A stretch of 64,000 nt of DNA from JBGPOS01 sp041488155 (GTDB taxonomy: Bacteria > Chloroflexota > Dehalococcoidia > Tepidiformales > Tepidiformaceae): assembly GCA_041488155.1 (NCBI GenBank), contig JBGPOS010000003.1, positions 25,863-89,862 of the forward strand. Direction: 5' to 3'. Position numbers and translations under genes: made by a program. The notes below the pieces were generated by a model that saw nothing but the letters and a program-made list of their open reading frames with translations, was not told the origin of the DNA and did not search any database. Position 1 is the stretch's first letter. Each line of letters opens with the position of its first letter. Shown one piece after another: positions 42,817-52,684 of the stretch.

Positions 42817-45800
42817 ATGACGTACACACCGTTGCGCCATCCGTTTATGGAGCGCCTGCGAAGCCAGGTGCTGTTCGCCGCAGGCCCCATCGGGTCGACG
42901 CTGCTCGGCTTCAAGCTCAAGGAAGAAGACTTCGGCGGCTACGACGGCTGCCCCGAATACCTCAACGTTGCGAACCCGGCCATCGTCCAGCGGGTCTTCC
43001 GGATGTTCTACGAGGCGGGATGTGACGCCGTTGATGCCTGCTCGTTCGGGGCGAATGAGGTGGTGCTCGCCGAGTATGGCCTCGCGGACCGCACTCGCGA
43101 AATCAACCGCCTCGCGGCGCAAGCGATAAACGTGGTACGAGACGAATTCAGCACACCCGATTGGCCTCGCTACAGCTTCGGGACGATGGGCCCCGGCACC
43201 CGCCTGCCGTCGCTTGGGCACACAACCTGGGACGCCCTCGTGCACAGCTACCACCAGCAGGCCCTTGGCCTCATCGAAGGCGGCATCGACGTGCTCAAGG
43301 TGGAGACCTGCCAGGATCTTCTCCAGACCAAGGCCGCCCTCGCTGGCGTCAGCGACGCGATCGCAGAGACTGGCCGCCGCCTCCCGGTCATCGCCAGCGT
43401 GACGATCGAGACGAACGGCACGATGTTGCTCGGTTCCGACATCGCCTGCGCGCTCACGACGCTCGAAGCGATCGACGTCATCGACGTCATCGGCCTCAAC
43501 TGCTCGCTTGGCCCTGAACAGATGGTCGAGCACGCCCGATACCTGGCCGAACACTCGCGTCGACCTGTGTTCGTCGGGCCCAACGCCGGCCTCCCCGAGC
43601 TCGTCGACGGCGAAGCCTGCTACCCGCTCTCGCCCGAGGAGTTCGCTCGCTACCAGAAGATCTTCGTCGAAGAGTTCGGGACGAACATCGCGGCCGGCTG
43701 CTGCGGGACGACGCCGGCGCACATCGAAGCGCTCATTGCGGCCGTCGGCCACCGCCCGCCCAAGCCCCGATCGGGGCAATACGAAGCTGCCTGTAGCTCC
43801 CTCTACACGAGCGTGCCGTTCAGGCAGGACACGTCGTTCCTCGTCATCGGTGAGCGGCTGAACGCCACCGGCTCCCGCGCTTTCCGCGACCTCCTCCTCG
43901 AGGGTGACCTCGACGGGATGGTTGCCGTGGCCAAGGAGCAGGCGAGCGAAGGCGCGCACGTCATCGACGTCATGGTCGACTACGTGGGGCGCAACGGCGT
44001 GCCCGACTCCGAGCTGCTGGTCGGAGCGCTGCGCACGCAGTCGACCCTCCCGCTGGTGCTCGACTCAACCGAGCCCCCGGTCATAGAAGCCGGGCTCAAG
44101 CTCTACGGCGGTAAGGCGCTCGTCAACTCCATCAACCTCGAAGACGGCGAACGGAAGATCAGCCGGGTGCTGCCGCTGATCAAGCGCCACGGGGCGGCGG
44201 TCATCGCCATGGTGATCGACGAGGAGGGCCAGGCCCGGACGACGGAGTGGAAGCTTCGCGTAGCCCACCGGATCTATGACATCGCCGTGACCCGCTACGG
44301 GATGGAGCCCGGCGACCTGCTCTTCGACATGCTGACCTTCCCCCTCAGCGGCGGTCAGGAAGACCTGCGCGGCGACGCGATGGAAACCCTCGAAGCGATC
44401 CGGCGCGTGAAGCAGGAGCTGCCAGGCGTCCACACCGTGCTCGGCATCTCGAACTGCTCGTTCGGGCTGAAGCCGGCCGCCAGGCGGGTCTTGAACTCGG
44501 TGATGCTCTTCGAGGCGATCGAGCACGGGCTGGACGCCGCCATCGTGAACGCCCGGCAGATCGTGCCGCTCGCCCGCATCCCGGAGGAGCAGCTGCAGAC
44601 TGCACGCGACCTCATCTACGACCGGCGAAAGCCAGCGGGGGCGGACGGCGAGGGTGGTTACGATCCGCTCACCCGGTTCATCGAGCTCTTCGAGGGGGTC
44701 ACGGAGGAGAAGCGGACGGCCGCCGACCGCGCTGTCCTGCCCGTGGAGGAGCGGCTCCGCGCCCGGATCGTAGATGGTGATCGGCGGGGTATCGATCGGG
44801 ACCTCGATGAGGCGCTCGCGAAGATGGACCCGCTGGCGATCATCAACGAGCACCTGCTCGAGGGGATGCGGGTCGTCGGCGAACTCTTCGGTGCCGGCAA
44901 GATGCAGTTGCCGTTCGTGCTGCAGTCGGCAGAGACGATGAAGACGGCCGTGGCCTACCTCGAACCCCACATGGAGAAAGCAGGCGGGGCCGGTAAAGGC
45001 ACGATCGTGCTGGCCACGGTGCGGGGCGACGTGCACGACATCGGCAAGAACCTGGTCGACATCATCCTCACCAACAACGGCTACACCGTGCACAACCTCG
45101 GCATCAAGCAGCCGATCCAGAACATCATCGAGAAGGCGAACGAAGTTGAGGCGGATGCCATCGGCCTGAGCGGGCTGCTTGTGAAGAGCACCGTCGTGAT
45201 GCGCGAAGACCTCGAGGAGCTGAACGCCCGCGAGTTGTTTCACTACCCTGTGCTCCTCGGCGGCGCGGCCCTCACGCGCAAATACGTCGAACAGGACCTC
45301 CGCGAGATCTATCGGGGCACCGTCTTCTACTGTCAGGACGCCTTCGAAGGGCTGGCGACCATGGACCGCGTGATGGCCTCGGCGCGAGGCGAGCTGGTGC
45401 ATTCCGGCGAGAAGTCGAGCCGTCGACGCGGCGCTGGGGACTCGGCCCGCGGGGGCGAATCAAAGGGTCCATCAGACCGCGAGTACGTCCTTTCCGACGT
45501 CCGGCGGGATGTACCCGTGCCGGCGCCTCCGTTCTGGGGCAGCCGGGTCGTGAAGGGGCTGCCGCTGCGGGATATCTTTCCCTTTGTCAACGAGATAGCC
45601 CTCTTCCGCGGGCAATGGCAGTACCAGAAGGGTCAGCGTTCGGACCGCGAATACGCGGACTTCGTCGAGAACGAAGTGCGGCCCGTGTTCCGTCGCTGGC
45701 AGGAGCGGGCGATCGCCGAGCAGCTGCTCGTGCCCCAGGTCGTCTACGGCTACTTCCCCTGCCGGTCCGACAAGAACGACCTCCTGGTCTGGCCTTCCTG

Positions 45801-46323
45801 CGAACGAGGCAAGCCGGTCGGCGAGCCACTGCGATTCCGCTTCCCGCGGCAGCCGAGCGGCCGGAGGCTCTGCATCGCCGACTTCTTCCGCGATGGCGCG
45901 GGCGGCGAGTTCGACACCGTGGCCTTCCACGTGGTCACCATGGGCGCGCGCGCCAGCGACTTCGCCCAGGAGCTGTTCGCCGCCAACGAGTACCGGGAAT
46001 ACCTGCACTTCCACGGCTTTGCTGTGGAGTGCGCCGAAGCCCTGGCCGAGTACTGGCACCGCCGGATCCGGCAGGAGCTCGGGATCGTAGACCACGACGG
46101 GAAGACCGTCCGCGAGCTGTTTGCGCAGGGATACCAGGGGAGCCGCTATTCGTTCGGTTACCCCGCCTGCCCGGACCTCGAGGAGCAGGCCGGGATCGCC
46201 ACGTTGCTCGACCCCGCTCGAATCGGCTGCGAGCTAAGCGAGACGTTCCAGTGGCACCCGGAGCAGACCACGAGCGCAATCGTCGTCCACCACCCCGAAG
46301 CTCGGTACTTCGTCATCCGCTAA
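42817..46323 (+). CDS. metH: Cobalamin-dependent methionine synthase
   Basis: A 1,168-residue MetH with the whole domain set. The homocysteine-binding barrel (about 1-310) has Cys ligands ending in GCCGTTPAHI, and the pterin (methyltetrahydrofolate) barrel begins FLVIGERLNATGSRAF. The cap and B12 domain (about 650-870) has DVHDIGKN with the cobalt-ligand His (about 740) and SGLLVKST. A low-complexity linker then leads to the AdoMet reactivation domain (about 910-1165, RFRFPRQ, YSFGYPACPD). It methylates homocysteine to methionine. No ribosome site is obvious; no cobalamin riboswitch was recognised. Confidence 0.96.
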   Translation: MTYTPLRHPFMERLRSQVLFAAGPIGSTLLGFKLKEEDFGGYDGCPEYLNVANPAIVQRVFRMFYEAGCDAVDACSFGANEVVLAEYGLADRTREINRLAAQAINVVRDEFSTPDWPRYSFGTMGPGTRLPSLGHTTWDALVHSYHQQALGLIEGGIDVLKVETCQDLLQTKAALAGVSDAIAETGRRLPVIASVTIETNGTMLLGSDIACALTTLEAIDVIDVIGLNCSLGPEQMVEHARYLAEHSRRPVFVGPNAGLPELVDGEACYPLSPEEFARYQKIFVEEFGTNIAAGCCGTTPAHIEALIAAVGHRPPKPRSGQYEAACSSLYTSVPFRQDTSFLVIGERLNATGSRAFRDLLLEGDLDGMVAVAKEQASEGAHVIDVMVDYVGRNGVPDSELLVGALRTQSTLPLVLDSTEPPVIEAGLKLYGGKALVNSINLEDGERKISRVLPLIKRHGAAVIAMVIDEEGQARTTEWKLRVAHRIYDIAVTRYGMEPGDLLFDMLTFPLSGGQEDLRGDAMETLEAIRRVKQELPGVHTVLGISNCSFGLKPAARRVLNSVMLFEAIEHGLDAAIVNARQIVPLARIPEEQLQTARDLIYDRRKPAGADGEGGYDPLTRFIELFEGVTEEKRTAADRAVLPVEERLRARIVDGDRRGIDRDLDEALAKMDPLAIINEHLLEGMRVVGELFGAGKMQLPFVLQSAETMKTAVAYLEPHMEKAGGAGKGTIVLATVRGDVHDIGKNLVDIILTNNGYTVHNLGIKQPIQNIIEKANEVEADAIGLSGLLVKSTVVMREDLEELNARELFHYPVLLGGAALTRKYVEQDLREIYRGTVFYCQDAFEGLATMDRVMASARGELVHSGEKSSRRRGAGDSARGGESKGPSDREYVLSDVRRDVPVPAPPFWGSRVVKGLPLRDIFPFVNEIALFRGQWQYQKGQRSDREYADFVENEVRPVFRRWQERAIAEQLLVPQVVYGYFPCRSDKNDLLVWPSCERGKPVGEPLRFRFPRQPSGRRLCIADFFRDGAGGEFDTVAFHVVTMGARASDFAQELFAANEYREYLHFHGFAVECAEALAEYWHRRIRQELGIVDHDGKTVRELFAQGYQGSRYSFGYPACPDLEEQAGIATLLDPARIGCELSETFQWHPEQTTSAIVVHHPEARYFVIR

Positions 46324-46416
46324 CCCTTCTGCCGTTCAGCGAACCTCCAGGTAACCGAGCGCCGCCGTCCTCAGACTCCGCAACCCCGGGTTAGGGACTC
46401 CCCTCGCCGTTCGCTG

Positions 46417-46422
46417 TACCCT
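46417..46422 (+). promoter_or_regulatory. -10 box TACCCT, leaderless start of fabI
   Basis: TACCCT, 7 bases, then ATG (46430). Confidence 0.4.
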
Positions 46423-46429
46423 AGCGGCC

Positions 46430-47221
46430 ATGGCAAACCTGACCGGGAAGAACGCGCTCATCTTCGGGGTCGCCAACGACCATTCGCTTGCCTGGGGTAT
46501 CGCCCAGGCTTTCCACCGCGAGGGAGCGACCCTCGGGTTCGGGTACACCGTGCCCGTGCTCGAAAAGCGAGTCATCCCCCTCGCCCAGAGCCTCGGCAGC
46601 GACTGGATCGAGTACTGCGACATAACGTCCGACGAGAGCATCGCCGAGACCATGGCCAAGGCGAAGGCTCGCTTCGGCACGATCGACATCCTCATCCACT
46701 CGATCGCTTACGCGAACCGCGAAGACCTTGCCGGCCGCTTCATCGACACCAGCCGTGATGGCTTTCTGCTTGCCCACAACATCTCGGTCTACTCGCTCAT
46801 CGGACTCACCCGCGCCGCTCTGCCCCTCTTCTCCGAAGGAGCGAGCGTCCTCACGCTCACCTACTACGGGGCCGAAAAGGTGGTCCCGAAATACAACGTG
46901 ATGGGCGTCGCCAAGGCCTCGCTCGAAGCGACCGTCCGCTACCTCGCGAGTGACCTGGGAGCCCAGGGCGTCCGCGTCAACGCCATCAGCGCCGGCCCGA
47001 TCCGCACCCTCGCCGCGAGCGGCATCAGCGGCTTTCGCGACTTTCAACGGAGCTTCGCCGGTACGGCGCCCCTGCACCGCAACGTGACGATCGACGACGT
47101 GGGCGAAACGGCTGCCTTCCTTTGCGGGCCCGGCGCACGGGCGATCACCGGAGAGGTCCTCTACGTTGACAGCGGCTTCAACATCATGGGGATGCAGACC
47201 AGCGACGAAGAGTCGCGGTGA
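46430..47221 (+). CDS. fabI: Enoyl-[acyl-carrier-protein] reductase FabI
   Basis: A 263-residue FabI: cofactor region FGVANDHSLAWGIAQ, HSIAYANREDLAGRFIDTSR, the YxxMGxAK-type site (YYGAEKVVPKYNVMGVAKA) and AGPIRTLAASGISGF. It performs the last reduction of fatty-acid elongation and is the triclosan target. First gene of a three-gene run with four-base overlaps. Confidence 0.95.
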   Translation: MANLTGKNALIFGVANDHSLAWGIAQAFHREGATLGFGYTVPVLEKRVIPLAQSLGSDWIEYCDITSDESIAETMAKAKARFGTIDILIHSIAYANREDLAGRFIDTSRDGFLLAHNISVYSLIGLTRAALPLFSEGASVLTLTYYGAEKVVPKYNVMGVAKASLEATVRYLASDLGAQGVRVNAISAGPIRTLAASGISGFRDFQRSFAGTAPLHRNVTIDDVGETAAFLCGPGARAITGEVLYVDSGFNIMGMQTSDEESR

Positions 47222-47748
47222 GCCTTGCCGCTGGCCCGGCGGCCGTGGGCCATCCTGCGATCGAGCCCTACGACCGGGGGCGACACCGTGATGGCCCCTG
47301 GCAGGTCGTGAACGCCGTCTTCCTTGAGTACGGCTTCCCCTTCGCTGAGAGCGATTACGATGCCGACCTCCAGGACCCTGCTGCTTTCTACGACGGGCGG
47401 CGTGGCTGGTTCGCGGTCGCAGTCGACCAGGCCACTCGCGTCGTGGGCTGCGCCGGCGTGACGGACGAAGGCGCCGGGGTGTTCGAGTTGCACCGGCTCT
47501 ACGTCCTCGCGGAGGCGCGTCGCACTGGCACGGGCAGCAGGCTGGCGCAATGGGTGCTGGACACCGCCCGAGCCCGCGGGGGCGCGAAGATGGTCCTCTT
47601 CAGCGACACACGGTTCCTCGATGCTCACCGCCTCTACGAGCGGATGGGTTTCCGCTGCTGGTGCTTCCGTTACTCCCAGGACCCGTGGTCGAGCCCAGAA
47701 TGGGGCTTCGAGCTTGACCTTGTGTCTCCGGCGGTGGACCGCGCGTGA
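47218..47748 (+). CDS. GNAT-family N-acetyltransferase
   Basis: A 176-residue GNAT: FELHRLYVLAEARRTGTGSR (strand 4 and the acetyl-CoA loop, RxxGxG/A as RRTGTG), then HRLYERMGFRCW. Substrate unknown. GTG start overlaps fabI by four bases. Confidence 0.88.
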   Translation: MSLAAGPAAVGHPAIEPYDRGRHRDGPWQVVNAVFLEYGFPFAESDYDADLQDPAAFYDGRRGWFAVAVDQATRVVGCAGVTDEGAGVFELHRLYVLAEARRTGTGSRLAQWVLDTARARGGAKMVLFSDTRFLDAHRLYERMGFRCWCFRYSQDPWSSPEWGFELDLVSPAVDRA

Positions 47749-48551
47749 AAGGACGGGCGCACCTTCGCGCGCTCCTCGGGGCGATCAAGCCGGTGACCGA
47801 TCGCCTGGTCGAGCAAGGAGCAGAAGTCGTCTGGCTGGCGGGGAGCCACGTCCGGGGCGAAGCCACCCCGCACTCCGACGTCGACCTGGGAGTGATTGCG
47901 GCCGGGGGTGCGGGCCCCGGATACCGGCTTCAACGCCAGGGAAACCTCCTTCTCTCGATCTCCTGGACGACCGCGGCAGCAACGCTCAGGTCGTTCGGCG
48001 ATCCGGCCGTGCTCGGCGCGGCCGTCCCCGGCTGGCGCCAGGCGGTGCTCGTCTACGACCCCTCGGGAACCGGGGAGAAGCTTCGGGCCGCCGCCCTCGA
48101 CTTCACCTGGACGGCCGTCTACCAACACTGCGACCGCTGGGTGGCCGAGCAGGTGACCGGCTACGCCGAAGAGGTGCACAAACTCGCGAACGCCATCACC
48201 CGGCGCGACCCGCTCTCGACCGCTGTGCAGCGCAACGTCCTCGCGACTCGCCTGGCGTTCGTGCTCTCCGTGCACCGCCGCATCCTGTACGACTCCGAGA
48301 ACGTCCTCTGGCCGCTCGTAGCGGGGAGCATGGGGGAACCCTGGTCGAGCGAGCAGGCTGCCGCACTCGCTACCGCTGGTGAATCACTCGAGGCATCCAG
48401 CAAGGCGGCGCTCCGTCTCTATTGCATCGCCGCCGCCGAGGCGGGCCCGCTGCTGGATCGGCGTCAGCGCGACGTCGTCGACGGCGCTTTGCGGCTCGCG
48501 GTCGAGCTTGCGGACGCGAAGCTGAGCGCGCGGCCGGCCCTTCCCCGCTGA
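47745..48551 (+). CDS. Nucleotidyltransferase-fold protein
   Basis: A 268-residue protein with an N-terminal polymerase-beta-like site: WLAGSHVRGEATPHSDVDLG (GSx10-11DxD). The rest is helical, as in aminoglycoside nucleotidyltransferase-like proteins. The substrate is unknown; it could be a small molecule. GTG start overlaps the GNAT stop by four bases, so it is translationally coupled. Confidence 0.82.
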   Translation: MKGRAHLRALLGAIKPVTDRLVEQGAEVVWLAGSHVRGEATPHSDVDLGVIAAGGAGPGYRLQRQGNLLLSISWTTAAATLRSFGDPAVLGAAVPGWRQAVLVYDPSGTGEKLRAAALDFTWTAVYQHCDRWVAEQVTGYAEEVHKLANAITRRDPLSTAVQRNVLATRLAFVLSVHRRILYDSENVLWPLVAGSMGEPWSSEQAAALATAGESLEASSKAALRLYCIAAAEAGPLLDRRQRDVVDGALRLAVELADAKLSARPALPR

Positions 48552-48612
48552 GGGCACGCGTGGCAACCTCGTTTCTGGGCCAGCCGCCTTGCCGCTGCCT
48601 CAGAGGTGTTGC

Positions 48613-48801
48613 ATGCCCCGCCCCCGCTGTCTCTGGTGCATGGAGCCGCCCTTCGAAGACGTCGCAGTGCTTAAGTGGCGCGGCGAAGAGCGCGAGCGTC
48701 TGACCGTTCCGCTCTGTCGGAAGCACCTCGCGCGCCTCAAAGAGGCCGGGGCCAGGGGCCGCGAGACGAAGGGCTGGTTCTACAAGGTCGGCTGGTGGTG
48801 A
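48613..48801 (+). CDS. Small CxxC hypothetical protein
   Basis: A 62-residue protein starting PRPRCLWCMEPPFEDVAVLK and including VPLCRKHLARLKEAG; three Cys and one His could bind one zinc. AGAGG lies about 5 bases upstream of the ATG at 48613. Function unknown. Confidence 0.65.
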   Translation: MPRPRCLWCMEPPFEDVAVLKWRGEERERLTVPLCRKHLARLKEAGARGRETKGWFYKVGWW

Positions 48802-48863
48802 GGACGGCGCAGGTCGAGCGAAGCTGGAGGTTGGGCGGGCCGAACGAATCTCGGCTGATCGGC

Positions 48864-48869
48864 TAATCT
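48864..48869 (+). promoter_or_regulatory. -10 box TAATCT, leaderless start
   Basis: TAATCT, 7 bases, then ATG (48877). Confidence 0.45.
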
Positions 48870-48876
48870 TGCGGCG

Positions 48877-49857
48877 ATGAAAGCAATCGTCATCGTCGAC
48901 AAAGCCCTCACCTATCGCGAAGTCCCCGACCCCGTCGGCGGGCCTGAAGACCTGCTCGTGCGGGTCCGCGCCGCCGGACTCAACCGCGCCGACGTGCTCC
49001 AGCGCATGGGCGGGTACCCCCAGCCCGGGCCGAAAGCCGAGTTCGACATCCCCGGCCTCGAGTTCGCCGGTGAAGTCGTCCAAACCGGCGCACGGGTCGA
49101 ACGGTTCGCCGCGGGCGACCGCGTCATGGGGCTGCTGGCGGGCGGCGGGTATGCAGAACTGGTCGTCATCCATCAACGCGTGGCGATGAAGGTGCCCTCG
49201 AACCTCTCCTGGCACGAAGCAGGTGGCACGCCCGAGGTCTACATCACCGCCCACGATGCGCTGCGCCAGTGCGACCTCGTCGCGGGCGAGAGCGTGTTGG
49301 TCCACGCTGCCGGGTCCGGCGTCGGCGTCGCCGCGGTCCAGATCGCGAAGGTGATGGGAGCGTTCCTGGTCGTCGGCACCGCGGGGAGCGATGAGAAGCT
49401 CGCCCGGGCAAAGGCGATCGGCCTCGACGTTGGCATCAACTACCGCACGCAAGACTTCGCCGAAGAAACCCTGAAAGCGACCGGTGGCCGCGGCGTCGAC
49501 GTGGTGCTCGACGTGATCGGCGCCGACTATTGGGAGCGCAACATGCGCGTCCTCGCGCCCAAGGGCCGGATGATCCTCGTCGGGCTGATGAGCGGAGCGG
49601 TCACCCAGGCAAACATCGGAATGTTCCTGGCGAAGCGGTTGCAGGTTCGCGGCACCACCCTTCGCGCTCGCCCACTCGAAGAGAAGGCCACGACGACGCG
49701 GCTGTTCGAGAAGAGCGTGCTCCCTCACATTGCCAGCGGGCGGGTCAAGGTGGTCGTGGACCGCGTCTTCCCACTGGCCAAGGCGGCGGACGCCCATCGC
49801 TATATGGAAAGCAACGCCAACTTCGGCAAGATCGTGCTCGACGCCGCCGCGGGGTAG
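48877..49857 (+). CDS. NAD(P)H quinone oxidoreductase (PIG3/zeta-crystallin type)
   Basis: A 326-residue MDR-family enzyme without the catalytic zinc Cys: GLNRADVLQRMGGYP (the family signature), FDIPGLEFAGEV, ESVLVHAAGSGVGVAAVQIA (NADPH loop), and HIASGRVKVVVDRVFPLAKA. It reduces quinones or related carbonyls. Length as expected. Confidence 0.92.
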   Translation: MKAIVIVDKALTYREVPDPVGGPEDLLVRVRAAGLNRADVLQRMGGYPQPGPKAEFDIPGLEFAGEVVQTGARVERFAAGDRVMGLLAGGGYAELVVIHQRVAMKVPSNLSWHEAGGTPEVYITAHDALRQCDLVAGESVLVHAAGSGVGVAAVQIAKVMGAFLVVGTAGSDEKLARAKAIGLDVGINYRTQDFAEETLKATGGRGVDVVLDVIGADYWERNMRVLAPKGRMILVGLMSGAVTQANIGMFLAKRLQVRGTTLRARPLEEKATTTRLFEKSVLPHIASGRVKVVVDRVFPLAKAADAHRYMESNANFGKIVLDAAAG

Positions 49858-49956
49858 GCCTCCCGGGTGACCCCCGAGTTCGGACAGGCGTTGCTCCTCT
49901 GGCCCGCCGCTGCCGACTTTACTGGAGTGCGACGCGGCCCGAGCTACGGTGGAGGC

Positions 49957-51075
49957 ATGCCGGTAGTTGAGACGGACGGGCCGTCGCCTTCCCAGAATAC
50001 GGGCCCGGAGCCTCTGATGCCCGCCCGGTGGGCGTTCCGGCTGAGCCGGCCCGCGCTCGTTCGATTGGCCCTTGGGGCGGCCGTTGTGCTCACCGGCGCC
50101 GTACTCCTCGCAAGACTGGGAGACGGCATCCCGGCGGCGGGCGGGGCGCTCGAAGACGCCAGTGTGCCGTGGTTGGTCGCCGCCTTGGTGGCCGAGCTCC
50201 TCTGCTACGCCTGCATCGGCCAGCTCCTTGGCCGACTGCTCGGAGGGTATCGCGGGCCGGGACGGCTCGTCCCCTTTCGCTCGGGGTTGGTGATTTACGG
50301 GCTCGGCAGCCTGCTCCCGGGATCGCCGGCGCCGGGGTTCGGGATGGCTGCAATCGAGCTGCGACGGCGCGGCTTCAGTTCGAGGCGGCTCAGCCAGGCG
50401 TTCCTTTGGTGCAGTTGGTTCAACGTCCGATCGTTCCTCGCGCTCGCAGCCCTCACAGGGACCACAGCGACGTTCCGGGGCCGTGTCCCCTCCGACGCGA
50501 CCGGCTTCGTAATCGGCGCGGTCTTGCTGGTCATCGGTGGCCTGGTCGTCACTTCTATCGCGGTTTCGAGACCGGCCCTGGCCGAAGGAGTGGCTGTCCT
50601 CGTCGGCAGGCTCAATTGGCGAGGCTCGCGCCCCTCCTGGTCGCCCTCAAGGGCCGCCGGGGCGAACTGGCATGCGGACGCAATGGAGTCGCTGGGCAGT
50701 CGCCGCAACCAGGTTCTCATCGGCTGTGTGGCCCTTGGCTCATGGGTGGCCGACGCGATCTGCCTGCGGCTGGCGCTCATCGCCGTCGGCGTGCATGCCG
50801 GGATGGGTATCATCCTGATCGCCTATGTGGCTTCGATGCTCGTCTCGCTGGTTCCTCTCCTGCCGGGCGGGTTCGGGCTGGTGGAGGCTACTGTCCCTGC
50901 TGTCTTGCACCACTACGGCTTCGACCTTGAGGCCGCTGTGGCGGGGACGCTCGCCTGGCGCGGATTGGCGCTTCTCTTGCCAGCCATCGCGGGCGGCGTG
51001 GCTCTCGTCACTCTCCGGCTCCAGCCCTCGCGAGTTGTCCAGGCCGCGGATTCGGTCGTGCTCGAAACCGGCTGA
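49957..51075 (+). CDS. Lysylphosphatidylglycerol synthase-like membrane protein (UPF0104)
   Basis: About 372 residues, with eight or so membrane helices after an acidic/Pro N-terminus. Family features are SGLVIYGLGSLLPGSPAPGF, GMAAIELRRRGF and LVPLLPGGFGLVEATVPAVL, the integral-membrane flippase-like part without the cytoplasmic aminoacyl transferase domain. ATG 49957, with TACGGT 6 bases upstream overlapping a GGTGGAGG. Convergent with the DUF1003 gene. Confidence 0.85.
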   Translation: MPVVETDGPSPSQNTGPEPLMPARWAFRLSRPALVRLALGAAVVLTGAVLLARLGDGIPAAGGALEDASVPWLVAALVAELLCYACIGQLLGRLLGGYRGPGRLVPFRSGLVIYGLGSLLPGSPAPGFGMAAIELRRRGFSSRRLSQAFLWCSWFNVRSFLALAALTGTTATFRGRVPSDATGFVIGAVLLVIGGLVVTSIAVSRPALAEGVAVLVGRLNWRGSRPSWSPSRAAGANWHADAMESLGSRRNQVLIGCVALGSWVADAICLRLALIAVGVHAGMGIILIAYVASMLVSLVPLLPGGFGLVEATVPAVLHHYGFDLEAAVAGTLAWRGLALLLPAIAGGVALVTLRLQPSRVVQAADSVVLETG

Positions 51076-51101
51076 GCACGCCCCCGACGGCGCCCCTCGG
51101 C

Positions 51102-51560
51102 CTAACTCTGACCTGGCCCTGCCGACTTCACCATCGAGTGCACTTCTGTCGTTAGTTCGTGGACCTTCGCGGTCAAGTCGAGCACCTGGCGCGAGAGTCC
51201 CAGGATCTCGTCGTTCACCTTCCACTCCACCTGGGTGAGCTCCCATTGGTGGTTGGCGATGACCTGGCGCCGCTCGTCGGCGCGGTTCTGGCTGATCATG
51301 ACGAAGGTGCTCAGGAAGATAGCTTCGAGGGAGACCACCATCGTCAGCAGGCCGAACGGGAAGGGGTCGTCGACGAAAGGCTGACCCTTGGAGATGAGCC
51401 AGTAGCCGAACACAGCGATGTGGATGTAGACGAACCACATCGAGCCCGAGAACGCGGTGATCCCGTCGGCGACCCTGTTCTGCGTGCTTCTCGCCCGTTC
51501 CTCGGCGTACCGGATGAGGTCAGGATGAGTGGTGGCCTGGACGACGCGGCTGAGCGCCAT
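51102..51560 (-). CDS. DUF1003 membrane protein
   Basis: A 152-residue protein with the DUF1003 core: DGITAFSGSMWFVYIHIAVF, FDPFPFGLLTMVVSLEAIF-like second helix, SQNRADERR, then a helical tail with a heptad pattern (WKVNDEILGLSRQVLDLTAK). Two membrane segments. Function unknown. Confidence 0.9.
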   Translation of the reverse strand: MALSRVVQATTHPDLIRYAEERARSTQNRVADGITAFSGSMWFVYIHIAVFGYWLISKGQPFVDDPFPFGLLTMVVSLEAIFLSTFVMISQNRADERRQVIANHQWELTQVEWKVNDEILGLSRQVLDLTAKVHELTTEVHSMVKSAGPGQS

Positions 51561-51710
51561 GCGTTAGGTCTCCCGGATCGAAAGTGGAGCGTCCGCCCCG
51601 CCGTTCCCGAAGGAAACTGTCGCATCCGGGCGTGCGGGGTGGAAGGTGAGGAGGTCTAAGTCCTCAGCACATTTACCGGGCGTTTCGAGTAGCCCCCGGG
51701 ATGCGCACAG

Positions 51711-52547
51711 TCATGGCGCGCCCAACCAGCGCCAGCGACGGGTCTCACCAACTCGCACGACTTGCCCGGCGCTCGGAGGTGGGAAGTGCCCGCCGAGGAC
51801 GGTGAGCCCGTCAGCCTCGACTCGCGCGACGAGGGCCACGCGAGAGGCTGTAGACATTGCCGGTTCCCTATCGAACGGAGCCGTCAGTTCCGGAGTGACG
51901 ATCTCGGCCGGATGATGCGCGGCGTCGCCCGTGATGACCGCTCCCTCGCCGCCATTCGAGACGAGAATCGAGGCGTGACCAGGCGTGTGTCCCGGAGTTC
52001 CGAGGAAGCGCACGCCCGGGGCCGGTTCGTAGCCATCCTCGACCGGGAGGAGCTGTCCCGCAGCTTCGATAGTCCGGGCCGAACGCGCGATGTCGGCGCT
52101 CTTCGTCCCCGACCAGAACTCCCACTCAGTCTTCGTGACGACGTACTCGGCGTTGGGGAAGAGAGGCCGGACTTCGTCGCCGTCGCCGGTGACGTTCCAG
52201 CCGATGTGGTCCGCGTGCATGTGGGTGATAAGGACCGCGTCGACTCGTTCCGGCGCGATCCCTGCTCGTTTCAGCGCCGCGGGAAGGAGACCAACGACCC
52301 CTGCGAAGCCCGCTCGCCCGAGGGAACCGAGCACGGGGCCGATGCCGGTATCGACCAGGAGCAGCTTGCCCGCAGCGCGGATCACGAAGGTCGTGAGCGG
52401 CATCGTCACTGTCCCACTGGCGTCCACGCCGCCGAGGGCGCGAAAGGCTTCGAGGTCCGCCTCCGGAAACATCGTGAGGAGCGGGCAACTGAGCTCTCCG
52501 TCAGAGAGGGCGTCGACCGTGATGGACCCGAATTGAAGCCGTTGCAT
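51711..52547 (-). CDS. Metallo-beta-lactamase-fold hydrolase (lactonase-like)
   Basis: A 278-residue MBL: the metal motif LITHMHADHIGW, His in GTPGHTPGHASI, Asp in ITGDAAHH, and the late GGHFP. The arrangement resembles AHL lactonase-like and AttM/PqsE-type enzymes; substrate unknown. GGAGG lies 6 bases before ATG 52547. Confidence 0.9.
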   Translation of the reverse strand: MQRLQFGSITVDALSDGELSCPLLTMFPEADLEAFRALGGVDASGTVTMPLTTFVIRAAGKLLLVDTGIGPVLGSLGRAGFAGVVGLLPAALKRAGIAPERVDAVLITHMHADHIGWNVTGDGDEVRPLFPNAEYVVTKTEWEFWSGTKSADIARSARTIEAAGQLLPVEDGYEPAPGVRFLGTPGHTPGHASILVSNGGEGAVITGDAAHHPAEIVTPELTAPFDREPAMSTASRVALVARVEADGLTVLGGHFPPPSAGQVVRVGETRRWRWLGAP

Positions 52548-52684
52548 CGTGCGCCTCCGATGGGTTTGCGGCATCGTAGCATCGACCGCGCCGTCCGCCG
52601 CGATAGTTGGCTCTGCGCGACCCCGGTGGCATCATCCCCGGGGGCGACTAAGCGGACAGATTCGCCCCCTTTGGAGAACCTGCG

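Noticed and set aside
41698..43959. A 753-codon minus-strand open frame
   Set aside because: Shadow of the zinc-ribbon gene and the start of metH, with low-complexity Arg/Ala composition and no family resemblance.
48370..49797. A 475-codon minus-strand open frame
   Set aside because: Shadow of the nucleotidyltransferase and quinone oxidoreductase genes on the plus strand.
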